Shown here piece after piece: positions 26,201 to 35,415 of a stretch of 64,000 nucleotides of DNA; position 1 is the stretch's first letter; each line of letters begins with the position of its first letter. The DNA comes from Ferruginibacter sp. GTDB taxonomy: Bacteria > Bacteroidota > Bacteroidia > Chitinophagales > Chitinophagaceae. Under the pieces are notes generated by a model that was given only the letters and a program-made list of their open reading frames with translations, made no database searches and was not told where the DNA came from. The DNA lies in assembly GCA_013141115.1 (NCBI GenBank), contig JABFRP010000003.1, forward strand, positions 186,001 to 250,000, in the 5' to 3' direction. The position numbers and the translations under genes were made by a program.

Positions 26201-27676
26201 CTAATGCACTGCTGTAATATTTACCTTTTCAATTCCTTTAAGGTGTAGTTCTATATGCCTGTCGTGGGCTTTGTTTGCATATTCACTTACTATTTCAAGT
26301 ATGTCGTAATCAATAAAATTACATTCGCTGCCATCAACAGTTAATACACTGTATTCAGGTATCTGGTCTAAAGATTTTTTAAGATTTACCTTATTTAAAA
26401 AAGTAACGTTGCTGTTTAATTTTATATGATAGACTTCAGTTGCATGCTGTTTTGTTTTGCTGATCTTGTATTCTGTTTTAAAATTATTACGGATAATAAA
26501 ATAGATGGAAAGCAACAAACCAATACTTACACCAATTAAAAGATCGGTGAAAAGAATAACAATAATAGTGAGGATAAAGGGTAAGAATTGTTTCCAGCCC
26601 AGGCTCCACATATTGCGGTAGAGTTTTGGTTTGGTAAGATTATAACCTGTAATTAATAATATGGCAGCAAGTGATGCATAAGGGATCTTGTTAAGCAAAA
26701 AAGGGATGGCCAGTACGGCAAGCAATAAAAAAAGGCCGTGTGTAAAGGCTGATAATTTAGTTCGGCCACCGGCATCAATATTAGCAGCACCTCTTACCAC
26801 TACGGCAGTTATTGGTATTGCACCCAATAAGCCACAAAGCATGTTGCCAATACCTTGTGCCACCAACTCCCTGTTAACAGGCGTAATTCGGTTGTGCTTG
26901 TCTAATTTATCAATGGCTTCTGCACAAAGCAATGTTTCTAATGTGGCTAAAAGGCCAATCAGTACACCACTCACCCAAATCTCCCTGTTGCTGAATATTT
27001 TTGAAAAATCAGGAAAAGAAATATTAGAAAAAATATTAGAAGGAATATTTACCAATTGTGCCGGACGTAATGTATAAGCAGATGTTAAGGAAGTGAAAAT
27101 AATATTGATAACAATACCAATTATTACAACTACCAATGGAGCCGGAATTACTTTTAACTTTTTTGCAAAAGATTGTTGCAATAAAATCATTACAACCAAT
27201 GATGCAGCAGTAATTATAATTGCCCCTCTTGTAATTTCCTGGCTAAAGTTTTTTATGTTGGCAATAAAGTTTTTTGAAGAAAACAAATGAGAGAAACTGC
27301 CTGTCCAAAAATCTGGTTTATCATAGCCCAGCGCCAGCGGAATTTGTTTGGATATTAAAATAATACCAATAGCTGCCAGCATACCTTTAATTACTGATGA
27401 GGGAAAGTAGTTAGCAATAACACCCAATTTCAATAAACCCAGTATCAATTGAAAAAATCCGGCAATAATTACTGTGAGTAAAAATATTCTGTAATCTCCC
27501 AACGAAATGATCGATGCAGCAACCAACGTGGTTAAACCAGCTGCCGGCCCCGATACGCCAAGAGAAGCGCCGCTAATGAGCGATACAACTAACCCGCCAA
27601 TGATACCGGAAAGTAATCCTGCATACAATGGTGCACCCGATGCCAGTGCAATGCCTAAACAAAGTGGTAAAGCCAC
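26201..27676 (-). CDS. SulP-family anion transporter (start uncertain)
   Basis: This SulP protein has 11-12 membrane helices and a short C-terminal STAS domain (about residues 405-490, with LTVDGSECNFIDYDILEIV). SulP proteins move sulfate, bicarbonate or other anions. The first usable start is GTG 27676 (491 residues), but conserved N-terminal sequence continues upstream in frame: DLPAGLSVFF joins directly to VALPLCLGIALASG. That open frame runs back to a stop at 27802 and has no ATG, GTG or TTG. The true start is unclear and may be a rare codon, or there may be a sequence error. Confidence 0.85.
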   Translation of the reverse strand: MALPLCLGIALASGAPLYAGLLSGIIGGLVVSLISGASLGVSGPAAGLTTLVAASIISLGDYRIFLLTVIIAGFFQLILGLLKLGVIANYFPSSVIKGMLAAIGIILISKQIPLALGYDKPDFWTGSFSHLFSSKNFIANIKNFSQEITRGAIIITAASLVVMILLQQSFAKKLKVIPAPLVVVIIGIVINIIFTSLTSAYTLRPAQLVNIPSNIFSNISFPDFSKIFSNREIWVSGVLIGLLATLETLLCAEAIDKLDKHNRITPVNRELVAQGIGNMLCGLLGAIPITAVVVRGAANIDAGGRTKLSAFTHGLFLLLAVLAIPFLLNKIPYASLAAILLITGYNLTKPKLYRNMWSLGWKQFLPFILTIIVILFTDLLIGVSIGLLLSIYFIIRNNFKTEYKISKTKQHATEVYHIKLNSNVTFLNKVNLKKSLDQIPEYSVLTVDGSECNFIDYDILEIVSEYANKAHDRHIELHLKGIEKVNITAVH

Positions 27677-27867
27677 AAAAAAAACGGAAAGCCCGGCGGG
27701 GAGATCATGCTTGATCCAGAGCAGCCGGTAATATTTTATTTTTCTTTTCAGGAGATGTAAAAATTTATTGCCGAAGGTAAGATTTTTAAAAAAGATTAAT
27801 TATGATGAACATCAGCTGTAACAAAACAGCGGTTCATTTTTTTTATACATAAATCATAAAAGGCGGA

Positions 27868-29889
27868 TCAGATAGAAAGACTGAATGAAGTGCCGGTATT
27901 GGGTTGCTGTTGCAGGCTGATATTGCACTGAATGGCTTTTGCAAGGTCCCGTATTAAATGAAAGCCCAGGCCGCCTTTAATATTCACCGGGGCTTTATCA
28001 TCCTGCAATACTTTTACCTGCTCGCTACTGATGCCCGGCCCGTTATCTGTAATGGATAGAATAGTTTTTCCACCTTCCTGTTTTGCTACCCATACAATGC
28101 TGGCATTGCTGGTGTTTTTTAAAGCTTTTATAGCATTGGAAGTTAAGTTGTGCATGATGGTTTGCAAGTAATTTTCATCAGTGGTTACCTGTAAATTTTC
28201 CGGATCGTTAAATACCAATTGTACTGGTTCTGTATTGATGAAAAAATTATTCAAATAACTGAAAAGATCACTTACAGCAATCGTTCGCATGTTGGGTGTA
28301 AAGTTTTCCATTTGTCCTTTGCTCCAGGTAAGCATCGACTCCATGTTCTCTAATAATGACTCAGCAGATTCGGTAATTTTTCTTTCATGTTCGGCCGATT
28401 GTTCAGCAGTCCATACCGAAGCAGCTTCTTTTTGCAAATGTAAAAAATGAACAAGGCGTGATACCGGGCCACGAAAATCGTGACTGAGTATGGCAAAGAA
28501 TTTTGCTTTTAATTTATTGGCTTCATCCAGTTCGGTATTTAATTTCAGTAAAGTTGTATTTGTTTTTTTACGGGTACGGCTTTGCCAGAATAATAATAAT
28601 CCAATTACTGATAGTAAAAGCAGGCCACCGATCAATGCCAGTTGTGTTTTGCGCTGGTTGGAGAGTGCTAATTTATTAATTTCAATTTCTTTATCACGTA
28701 TGGCTACTTCCCGTTCGCCTTCCACTGCCGCTATTTTGTTTTTGTTTTCCTGCGAATAAAGGGAATCTTGCAGATGATGGTAAACACCTAAATTGAGGTA
28801 GGCATTTTTGTAATCATTTTTCAAAGCCTGAACTTCGGCAAGGCTGCCCGAAAAAATATATTCGTTTTCCTTATCCTCATCTTCAATGCTTACGGCAATT
28901 GCTTTTTTTAAATAAATTTCTGCGGCATCAAGCAAACCCGCCCTGGTTGATGGTATTTCAAACATTTTTTTTGACGCTGGAGAAAGTGTGTCACCAAATT
29001 TTATCATGTCTAAAAAAACTTGTGCAACCTGGCCTTGCATTTTAGCCAGCAAAGGAGAATCGTCATTCAGATCAGTATATACCTTTTTTGCCTGGGCAAA
29101 AAAAGTAAGGCTTTTAAAATGATCTTTCCTGAAGAGTTTACCCAAGCTGGAATACACATTTGCTTGTCCCATTTTATTGCCTAATGTTTTATACAATTCC
29201 AATGCCTGTAAATTGTATTTTTCTGCATTAGCCGAGTCGCCCATTTCAAAATAAGTATCACCGATGGCATATAATTCATTAGCCATACTGGTTTTATTTT
29301 TCAGCAATTCTTTTTTATGCAAAGCTTTAAAAGAATAATCCAGCGATTTTTTATAATCTTTTTGGTAATAGTAAATGTTGGCAATACCTGATAGGCTCAT
29401 ACCTATTCTTAGATCGTTGTTAGGAATACTTTCATGTATTTTTAAAGCCTGGAGATAATAATTTATTGCTGCAGGATAATTGCTCAATGCCTCATAAGAT
29501 TTGGCTAGCGCATTTACCGATGCTGCCTCACCAAATTTATAGTCTATCTCTTTAAAGATCGCTGCGGCTTCTTTAAGGTAATCAATCGATTTGGCAGGGT
29601 TACCATTAAAATTATTTACATTGCCCAGTGCCAGCATGGCGCTTGCAATACCTCTTTTCCAATTTATATTCTTTGCTTTTGCTAAACTCATTTCTGCATA
29701 TTGCAAAGCCTTTTCCTGGTCAATATCAATATAAAGATCAGAAAGCCGGTTATATAATTTTATTGTCGCAGTATCTGCTTTTGCTTTTGGTACTTCCTGT
29801 AACAAAGAATCAACAAGTGCCTGTCCCTGTTTTTGTGCATTGGCAAAAACACTAAACAGTACACCCGCTAAAAGAAAAAATAATTTCAT
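27868..29889 (-). CDS. TPR-containing sensor histidine kinase
   Basis: This 673-residue protein has a signal peptide, several tetratricopeptide repeats (residues ~30-300, e.g. SIDYLKEAAAIFKEI and AINYYLQALKIHESI), and one membrane helix near 415-433. A coiled coil links this to the kinase. The phospho-acceptor is in FFAILSHDFRGPVSRLVHF (about 466), and the ATPase has NLTSNAIKAL, ITDNGPGI and GGLGFHLIRDL. The periplasmic TPRs should sense a signal. The response regulator gene is 6 bp upstream on the same strand. Confidence 0.95.
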   Translation of the reverse strand: MKLFFLLAGVLFSVFANAQKQGQALVDSLLQEVPKAKADTATIKLYNRLSDLYIDIDQEKALQYAEMSLAKAKNINWKRGIASAMLALGNVNNFNGNPAKSIDYLKEAAAIFKEIDYKFGEAASVNALAKSYEALSNYPAAINYYLQALKIHESIPNNDLRIGMSLSGIANIYYYQKDYKKSLDYSFKALHKKELLKNKTSMANELYAIGDTYFEMGDSANAEKYNLQALELYKTLGNKMGQANVYSSLGKLFRKDHFKSLTFFAQAKKVYTDLNDDSPLLAKMQGQVAQVFLDMIKFGDTLSPASKKMFEIPSTRAGLLDAAEIYLKKAIAVSIEDEDKENEYIFSGSLAEVQALKNDYKNAYLNLGVYHHLQDSLYSQENKNKIAAVEGEREVAIRDKEIEINKLALSNQRKTQLALIGGLLLLSVIGLLLFWQSRTRKKTNTTLLKLNTELDEANKLKAKFFAILSHDFRGPVSRLVHFLHLQKEAASVWTAEQSAEHERKITESAESLLENMESMLTWSKGQMENFTPNMRTIAVSDLFSYLNNFFINTEPVQLVFNDPENLQVTTDENYLQTIMHNLTSNAIKALKNTSNASIVWVAKQEGGKTILSITDNGPGISSEQVKVLQDDKAPVNIKGGLGFHLIRDLAKAIQCNISLQQQPNTGTSFSLSI

Positions 29890-29895
29890 GGTCGA

Positions 29896-30603
29896 TCAGT
29901 TTATAATTCCATTCAGTCCTTCTTTATAACTTCTTCCTACAGGTAAAATAATATCATTAACAAAAACTTCTTTTGCTGTTATTTTATTAATAAAGTGTTT
30001 TTGCACAGCATAACTGCGGTGTATGCGGATGAACATTTGAAAGGCTTTTTGCTCCAGCAAATTACCCAGTGTAGAAAGCACGCTGTATTTTCTTGCAGGT
30101 GTTACAATGCTGGTATAATCTCTTAGCGCTTCCAGGTAAATAATATCGTGCAATTGTAATTTTATTTGTTCGTGCCCGTCTTTAATAAACAAAGTATCTC
30201 CTCCCAAACTATAGTCCAGTAAACTGGCTTTATGCCTTATATCCAGGTAGGTTTGTAACCTGGTCATAGTTTTTGCAAAGCGTTCAGCCTTTAAAGGCTT
30301 TACTATAAAATCCAGCGCCTCCAGTTCAAAACTCTCTACCGCATAATCGGGGTAAGAAGTGATGAAGATACAGGCCGGGATGGCTGATAATTCTTTCCGC
30401 AGTTCCAGTCCATTCAGCCCGGGCATATCAATATCCAAAAATAATACATCGGGTGCTGTAGCTTTTGCAAATTGCAATGCTGCTACAGCGGAATCAAAAC
30501 TACCTATGATGTTAAGGAAGGGATACTGCTTTGCATAATGCATCACAGTCAGCCTGTCCACTTCCTCATCATCCACAATTATACAGCTATAGACTTTTTG
30601 CAT
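29896..30603 (-). CDS. LytTR-family response regulator
   Basis: The 235-residue regulator starts at ATG 30603 (MQKVYSCIIVDDEEVDRLTV); a TTG three codons upstream is less likely. The receiver has the acidic pocket VDDEE, the phospho-Asp in DVLFLDIDMPGLNG (about 58), Thr in FITSYPD and Lys in FIVKPL. The C-terminal LytTR DNA-binding domain has IYLEALRDYTSIVT and FIRIHRSYAVQKHFI. It forms a two-component system with the TPR kinase. A likely target is the divergent secreted-protein cluster that starts 126 bp away. Confidence 0.95.
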   Translation of the reverse strand: MQKVYSCIIVDDEEVDRLTVMHYAKQYPFLNIIGSFDSAVAALQFAKATAPDVLFLDIDMPGLNGLELRKELSAIPACIFITSYPDYAVESFELEALDFIVKPLKAERFAKTMTRLQTYLDIRHKASLLDYSLGGDTLFIKDGHEQIKLQLHDIIYLEALRDYTSIVTPARKYSVLSTLGNLLEQKAFQMFIRIHRSYAVQKHFINKITAKEVFVNDIILPVGRSYKEGLNGIIN

Positions 30604-30729
30604 AGGAAACAAAAATAATATAAAATCTCATTTGCAGATTTAAAATGTTGTTGGTCGATTGCACTATCTGTTCGCTTGCGATTGGTTATAAGTTTGTTTA
30701 CACAACAACAAACATTTAAACCTGTCAAC

Positions 30730-31569
30730 ATGAAACTCTTTTTTCCACTAATGATAATTGGCTTAGTAGCTGTTTCCGGTTGTAAGAAGACTACTGTTCC
30801 TGCTCCTCCCAACCCTTCAGCTAACAGCATCAATACACCTTCTTTATTAGGAGGTGGTTTTCAGCCGGGAGTTACCTTCAGCACTAACGAGTTTAATATT
30901 TACGACCTGGATCACGATAATAACAAAGACAAGAAATATTTCAGGATAGAATTGTATAGCGTAGATAGCGCAAGAATTGTAATGGAGCCAAAACCTATCG
31001 ACAGCCTTGCCATTAGCTGGCCCGCCGCTGTAAAAAAAATCCGCTGGAGCCCGGGGGCAGAATTTATTGTGGATAACCAAAGTTATATCAGGATCTCCGG
31101 GGGCAGTTTTACTCAAACTCCCTACAGTCCAACTTCACCGCAGCATGCGTGGATACGGCAACAGCAATACACTATTTTTAATCCATTGTTACCGGCACGG
31201 CTACCGGATGCTGATGTGTTTATAAATGGCGAATACCATCTTTTATACCTCGACCAAACCCATCCTTTCATTGATAAAGCTGCCAGCACAACTTTAAATG
31301 GATATCAACAGTTTAATGTTTATAGAATGAGTGACTTTTATGCAGGGCTGCCGGGACTGGCTGGCCAGGCTTTTGATGTGTACGACTACACTAATGTTAC
31401 ACACATGATCTATCAGCCTGTTACCAGCAAATTTTACTTTTTTGATTTTAAAAATTGGCGCTATTGGACGGTTGCCAGAACAGGAGGGTTGGGAGAAGGT
31501 TTTACTGCAGGTACAATAAAAAGCTTAGATAAATTTTTAAAATGGCCTGTGGGCTGGGGTAAGAAATAA
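30730..31569 (+). CDS. Hypothetical lipoprotein, first gene of secreted cluster
   Basis: I chose ATG 30730 (MKLFFPLMIIGLVAVSGCKK) because it gives a clean lipobox (VSGC) and 279 residues; the upstream ATG at 30676 adds no known feature. The mature protein is Pro/Ser-rich at first, then unfamiliar, with YDLDHDNNKDKKYFRIELYS and many aromatic residues. The family is not recognised. It is divergent from the two-component genes. The next five genes run in the same direction and encode exported proteins, so a shared function is likely. Confidence 0.65.
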   Translation: MKLFFPLMIIGLVAVSGCKKTTVPAPPNPSANSINTPSLLGGGFQPGVTFSTNEFNIYDLDHDNNKDKKYFRIELYSVDSARIVMEPKPIDSLAISWPAAVKKIRWSPGAEFIVDNQSYIRISGGSFTQTPYSPTSPQHAWIRQQQYTIFNPLLPARLPDADVFINGEYHLLYLDQTHPFIDKAASTTLNGYQQFNVYRMSDFYAGLPGLAGQAFDVYDYTNVTHMIYQPVTSKFYFFDFKNWRYWTVARTGGLGEGFTAGTIKSLDKFLKWPVGWGKK

Positions 31570-31596
31570 CATTGTGCATTTATAAACATACAAACG

Positions 31597-32364
31597 ATGA
31601 AACAACTATTGATTATTTTCTGCATCGCTTTTTTTTGCAGCAGTTGCAAAAAAAACAAAAACGACAATCAAAATTGCGACAGGGTAAATCAATTCTTTTA
31701 CGATAACCGCTCTGCAGTTGCAAAAACCACCGTTAGCTATAACAATGATGGTACCGCAAAAGAAATTGTTGAAGACAATGGCAATAACAAGTACAGGTTC
31801 GACTACAGGAATGGAAATCAAACCGTATTGATCTTTGCAACGCCGGGAGTGGGGCCTGCGGCTGGCGTGGAAACAAGATCGGACAGCATTATTCTTAACA
31901 GCAAAAAATTTATCACTTACCGTAAGCATTATTTTACGGACGGCTATACTGTTTTTATAAATGATTACGACCAGGATGGCTTTTTAATAAAGCTGGATGC
32001 CACTAATTACGACCCTAACGGTGTTGTACGCAACCGGCAAACCAATATTTATACCAATACATTACTGGATGGTAACCTGGTGAAAAAAATAGAGCAATTT
32101 AATAATGGCACATTCAACACTTACGAGTACGAGTATAAATTAACAGATGCATTTGTACACCCCGATTACAGTTATTATAATTTGATCAGCAATGCCGGTA
32201 ACCAATCTAAAAACCTGCTGGTAAAAATAAAAACAAACGGAACCTACACGTATAATATTACCTACCTGTTTGATGGAAATAAAAGAGTAACAGATATCAA
32301 ACATACTTCTCTTAATGGCTCCAACAACGAGCCGCATTACGCCATAAATTATGCCTGCCAATAA
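31597..32364 (+). CDS. Hypothetical lipoprotein with repeated YxxDG strands
   Basis: This 255-residue lipoprotein has Cys at about 16-17 in FFCSSCKKNKND. The rest is a run of beta-strand motifs such as VSYNNDGTAKEIVEDN, FINDYDQDGFLIKLDA and ITYLFDGNKRVTDIKH. The spacing resembles DUF4595/RHS-like beta-hairpin proteins of Bacteroidota, and the assignment is tentative. It lies 27 bp after the first lipoprotein gene and 18 bp before the next, so they are probably an operon. Confidence 0.65.
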   Translation: MKQLLIIFCIAFFCSSCKKNKNDNQNCDRVNQFFYDNRSAVAKTTVSYNNDGTAKEIVEDNGNNKYRFDYRNGNQTVLIFATPGVGPAAGVETRSDSIILNSKKFITYRKHYFTDGYTVFINDYDQDGFLIKLDATNYDPNGVVRNRQTNIYTNTLLDGNLVKKIEQFNNGTFNTYEYEYKLTDAFVHPDYSYYNLISNAGNQSKNLLVKIKTNGTYTYNITYLFDGNKRVTDIKHTSLNGSNNEPHYAINYACQ

Positions 32365-32382
32365 CTTTTAAAAAGCAACATT

Positions 32383-32985
32383 ATGAAAAAACTCATAACC
32401 GCTACATTAATTTTTTGTTCTTTTTGCCAGCTTATAAAAGCGCAAAAAACATTTACAGCACCAGCCAGCGTTAAGGCAAACCCGGCCATACAAAACAAAG
32501 ATCTTGCTGTTAAAAAAATACCGCCTGTTTGGGGTGCAAGGCCCAATGGCCTGCGTATAGAGATACGCATTGCAAACAGTGCATTTGTACAAAATGATCA
32601 AACATTCAGAGAAAGCCAGCGTGTTATTGGACAATATTTGCTGGTGAATGATTATCACCAGCCGCAGCAAGGCCAGTTAAGCGGCTATTATGATGTGGCG
32701 CCGGTTACCGAGGAAACCTTACTGAGTTTTTCCCGCAGCGGAAGTTACCAGTCGGTAAGAACCGAGGGCGATTATACCGTTTACCGTATCACACAGTATG
32801 GCGATGTGTCGCAAAATCAGTTGCTCGGATACCATATTAACCTGGCCGATCATATCAACAGGCTGGTATTAAAAACGGGGTTGAAAATTTCAGGCAATAC
32901 CGAATTGAATGGCACCGCAGTTAATCCTTCTGTATTGGGAGGTAAGCCGGTTGTTATAACTATTGCACCAGGCACCGTAAAATAA
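32383..32985 (+). CDS. Hypothetical secreted protein
   Basis: This 200-residue protein has a signal peptide (KLITATLIFCSFCQLIKAQ). I do not recognise the mature domain; it has GLRIEIRIANSAFVQNDQTF and GSYQSVRTEGDYTVYRITQY strands, which suggest a beta sandwich. It lies within the secreted cluster, 49 bp upstream of the frameshifted gene. Confidence 0.6.
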   Translation: MKKLITATLIFCSFCQLIKAQKTFTAPASVKANPAIQNKDLAVKKIPPVWGARPNGLRIEIRIANSAFVQNDQTFRESQRVIGQYLLVNDYHQPQQGQLSGYYDVAPVTEETLLSFSRSGSYQSVRTEGDYTVYRITQYGDVSQNQLLGYHINLADHINRLVLKTGLKISGNTELNGTAVNPSVLGGKPVVITIAPGTVK

Positions 32986-33034
32986 AATGCAAGCGTTATT
33001 GCAATTAGTTTTTGTTCACTTTAAAATATGATGT

Positions 33035-34096
33035 ATGAAAAAAGCAACACTGATCTTTATCTTATCAATAGCATGTGGTTTGAACCTATTTGCCCGGAAA
33101 GTAACGCTGGTCATTCATAACAAATCCAACTTTAAAATTTACTATGCTACAGACTTTTACACTTACATGCATTTAAAAGAGTCGCATGACGAATTTTTGA
33201 GCCCGATTTCCGAGGGGTATTTTGATGGTGTGTATGGTTCCGGACCAGCACAGCATATAGAATCCAATACTGAATTTCCTGTAAAATCAACCATACGGTA
33301 TTACACTCATAATTCTGATTTTGGAATAGGAGTGGAAGGGCGCGTAAGATTTTATGCAGTAAATAATGATGGCACAAAATATTTTTTTGTTTTCAATTTT
33401 AATAACCCCTGTATTGGCAGTAACGAATTTAGTGCTTCTGGTGATTATCCTTTTGAGCTTCGTCATGTTTCGGGTGGCGACGGGAACGAAGCTGTTGTGG
33501 AATATGAAATCACCGGCGGCCCGTCACCCATTCCGCCTCCGCCACCAGTGCAGTTAGCTAACTATGGCAGCAGGGTTATTACGGGAGTAATTGAATGGAA
33601 TGAATCTAAATGCGGTAAACCCAATATCAATGACCTGACAAAGATCGTATCCATAAAGGCATCGGCCCCAGTACTATTCAGGCAAACGGTTTCGGGTGTT
33701 GGTTCGGATGTTTATAAAGGTAAAAGAGGCTATTTCGACGGCAGGCGAAATGTGGGCAATGTAGAGATAACGATGCCGAAATATATGGGTACACAATTGA
33801 ACAGCATGAGTAATAACCAGCAGCAAAAAGCTGCAGACCAAATTACGCTGATCAATTACAAAGTGTACAACCTGCCCAATGATATACCTGTTGATATTGC
33901 TGTAGAACAATTGGCCGAATGGACGCCCGGCCCATTGGCCCCACCCAAACCCAATAAGCAATCGGAAAAATATTTTACGTATGCCTGGGATAAAGAAAAA
34001 CTGCCAGGGGCATCGATTATGAAATATCAGGCGCCTGGATGTATGCCGATGCAAATGGTAACCCCACAACGGGAGACGGCACGGCCGCTTCGCTGA
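33035..34096 (+). CDS. Secreted beta-sandwich protein (possible aegerolysin/actinoporin-like), frameshifted 3' end
   Basis: This 353-residue frame has a signal peptide (LIFILSIACGLNLFARK). The first mature domain (residues ~22-165) reads VTLVIHNKSNFKIYYAT, then FGIGVEGRVRFYAVNNDGTK, VFNFNNPCIGSNEFS and GGDGNEAVVEYEI. The order resembles aegerolysin and actinoporin-type membrane-binding proteins, but this is by eye. A Pro-rich linker (PSPIPPPPPV) precedes a second unknown domain. The frame leaves the second domain near 34007 and ends in out-of-character sequence; a -1 shift at a GGGG run (34007-34010) joins it to the next frame. Confidence 0.6.
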   Translation: MKKATLIFILSIACGLNLFARKVTLVIHNKSNFKIYYATDFYTYMHLKESHDEFLSPISEGYFDGVYGSGPAQHIESNTEFPVKSTIRYYTHNSDFGIGVEGRVRFYAVNNDGTKYFFVFNFNNPCIGSNEFSASGDYPFELRHVSGGDGNEAVVEYEITGGPSPIPPPPPVQLANYGSRVITGVIEWNESKCGKPNINDLTKIVSIKASAPVLFRQTVSGVGSDVYKGKRGYFDGRRNVGNVEITMPKYMGTQLNSMSNNQQQKAADQITLINYKVYNLPNDIPVDIAVEQLAEWTPGPLAPPKPNKQSEKYFTYAWDKEKLPGASIMKYQAPGCMPMQMVTPQRETARPLR

Positions 34097-34344
34097 TGAA
34101 AAAACTAAAAAATAAAACTTCCTTTCAAAACACGGATATTTTCTTTGATAATAACGGCATCAATGAAAGCCGGGCAGGTTTAAACCAATTCGAGCTGAAT
34201 AAAACGGGTATCAAAAGTAGTGGCGTGCAAATTAGTAAGGATAAAAATGCTCAAACAATACCAACAGGTGTGCAGCAAAAGAATGCTTTGCCCTCACAAC
34301 AAAAAATTAATGTGCAGCAAATAAATACCATTAAAAAACAATAA
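34039..34344 (+). CDS. 3' fragment of the frameshifted secreted protein
   Basis: This frame reads MYADANGNPTTGDGTAASL and ends 2 bp before the next gene. It is open from about 33994, and read from the shift point it gives LPGGIDYEISGAWMYADANG (one G inserted), which continues the second domain naturally. It is probably the C-terminal ~110 residues of the 33035 gene rather than an independent gene. The joined product would be about 436 residues. A sequencing error, a real mutation or programmed slippage all remain possible. Confidence 0.55.
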   Translation: MYADANGNPTTGDGTAASLMKKLKNKTSFQNTDIFFDNNGINESRAGLNQFELNKTGIKSSGVQISKDKNAQTIPTGVQQKNALPSQQKINVQQINTIKKQ

Positions 34345-34346
34345 CA

Positions 34347-34847
34347 ATGCCTCTTACTAAACTTTCAAATCATTTAAAAAATAATTATCCGCTTTTGGCA
34401 ATAGTCATGATACTAACAGGTAATACCCTTTTTGCACAGGCTGATAATGCTGCTTATTTTATAACCAGTAGCAGTTGGAAAAAAGCGGAATGGCGTGTAA
34501 TGCCGGCAATGCAGTACAGGACTGGCGGACCGGTGGAAAGCGACCTGCTTAAAAACGAAAAGGAATGTAAGAAAGATGATTATTATGTTTTTAACGCTGA
34601 TGGCACCTACCAGTTGCTGAATGGCGAAAAAAAATGTGGTACTACGGAATCCGACTTAGTGAGTTCGGGCAAATGGGGGTTATTGCAAACCGATCACTCC
34701 ATATTAAATATAGTGCCCGGTGGAAAAGGCGGAGTATTACAAAGAAAAATCATTGAATTATCTGCAGACAGATTTGTCATAACCTCAACGCAAATTAAAA
34801 ATGGTATCAAATATAGTTTTACCGAAACCTTCGTAGCCATTCAATAA
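34347..34847 (+). CDS. Exported lipocalin-like protein
   Basis: This 166-residue protein has a signal peptide (LLAIVMILTGNTLFAQ). The mature part looks like a lipocalin-like domain: SSWKKAEWRVMPAMQYR, YYVFNADGTYQLLNGEKKC and SGKWGLLQTDHSILNIV. It starts 2 bp after the frameshifted gene's stop, so it should be on the same transcript. The function is unknown. Confidence 0.65.
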   Translation: MPLTKLSNHLKNNYPLLAIVMILTGNTLFAQADNAAYFITSSSWKKAEWRVMPAMQYRTGGPVESDLLKNEKECKKDDYYVFNADGTYQLLNGEKKCGTTESDLVSSGKWGLLQTDHSILNIVPGGKGGVLQRKIIELSADRFVITSTQIKNGIKYSFTETFVAIQ

Positions 34848-34920
34848 AACATCAAAAGAAAAAGCTGGTTAATTAATTCAATTGATAGGATAAACTAACA
34901 ATCCATTTAAGTAAAAAATT

Positions 34921-35415
34921 ATGAAAAGAATGTTCCCTTATTTACTGGCGGTATTAATTATTGCCTGTAATTCTGCCGCTTCTGTTAAAAATAGTGGCGA
35001 TGATACAGTTGCTGGAGCAACAGGTGGCAAAAAAGATTTTATGAGTGCGCTGCTGGATGGCAAACCTTTTCAATCTGCCAATAAAGGCAATGGATTGTTT
35101 AACCCGCTCACCAAAATGAGTACGGTACTGGGCGAAGATAATGAGGGCAGGAGTATATCCATTTCTTTTCCGCCAGAACTGAAGGCCAATGAAACCTGTA
35201 CCAGTTGTGCAGCAGCTTTGTTCATTAAGCAGGCTGAAGATATGACCAAGACCTACCGAACCGTTAATATTACCGACCTTAAAATAAAACTCACCGTAAA
35301 GAATGGCAGCTATGTTGAAGGTGAATTTTCTTTTACTGCATCAAAAGCATTGGACGATAAAATAGTAGTTACCAATGGTAAATTTGCCAGTGTAATAGAT
35401 GGCTATGAACAATAG
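34921..35415 (+). CDS. Hypothetical lipoprotein
   Basis: This 164-residue lipoprotein (lipobox LIIACNSA, Cys at about 16) has a linker and then a small beta-rich domain with FMSALLDGKPFQSANKGNG and an ETCTSCAAALF pair of Cys residues. It is the last gene of the secreted cluster, 73 bp after the lipocalin-like gene. The family is not recognised. Confidence 0.6.
   Translation: MKRMFPYLLAVLIIACNSAASVKNSGDDTVAGATGGKKDFMSALLDGKPFQSANKGNGLFNPLTKMSTVLGEDNEGRSISISFPPELKANETCTSCAAALFIKQAEDMTKTYRTVNITDLKIKLTVKNGSYVEGEFSFTASKALDDKIVVTNGKFASVIDGYEQ

Noticed and set aside
34039..34344. Treating the 101-codon frame as an independent gene
   Set aside because: The frame is open upstream of its ATG and continues the preceding protein after a one-base shift, so it is better read as that gene's 3' part.
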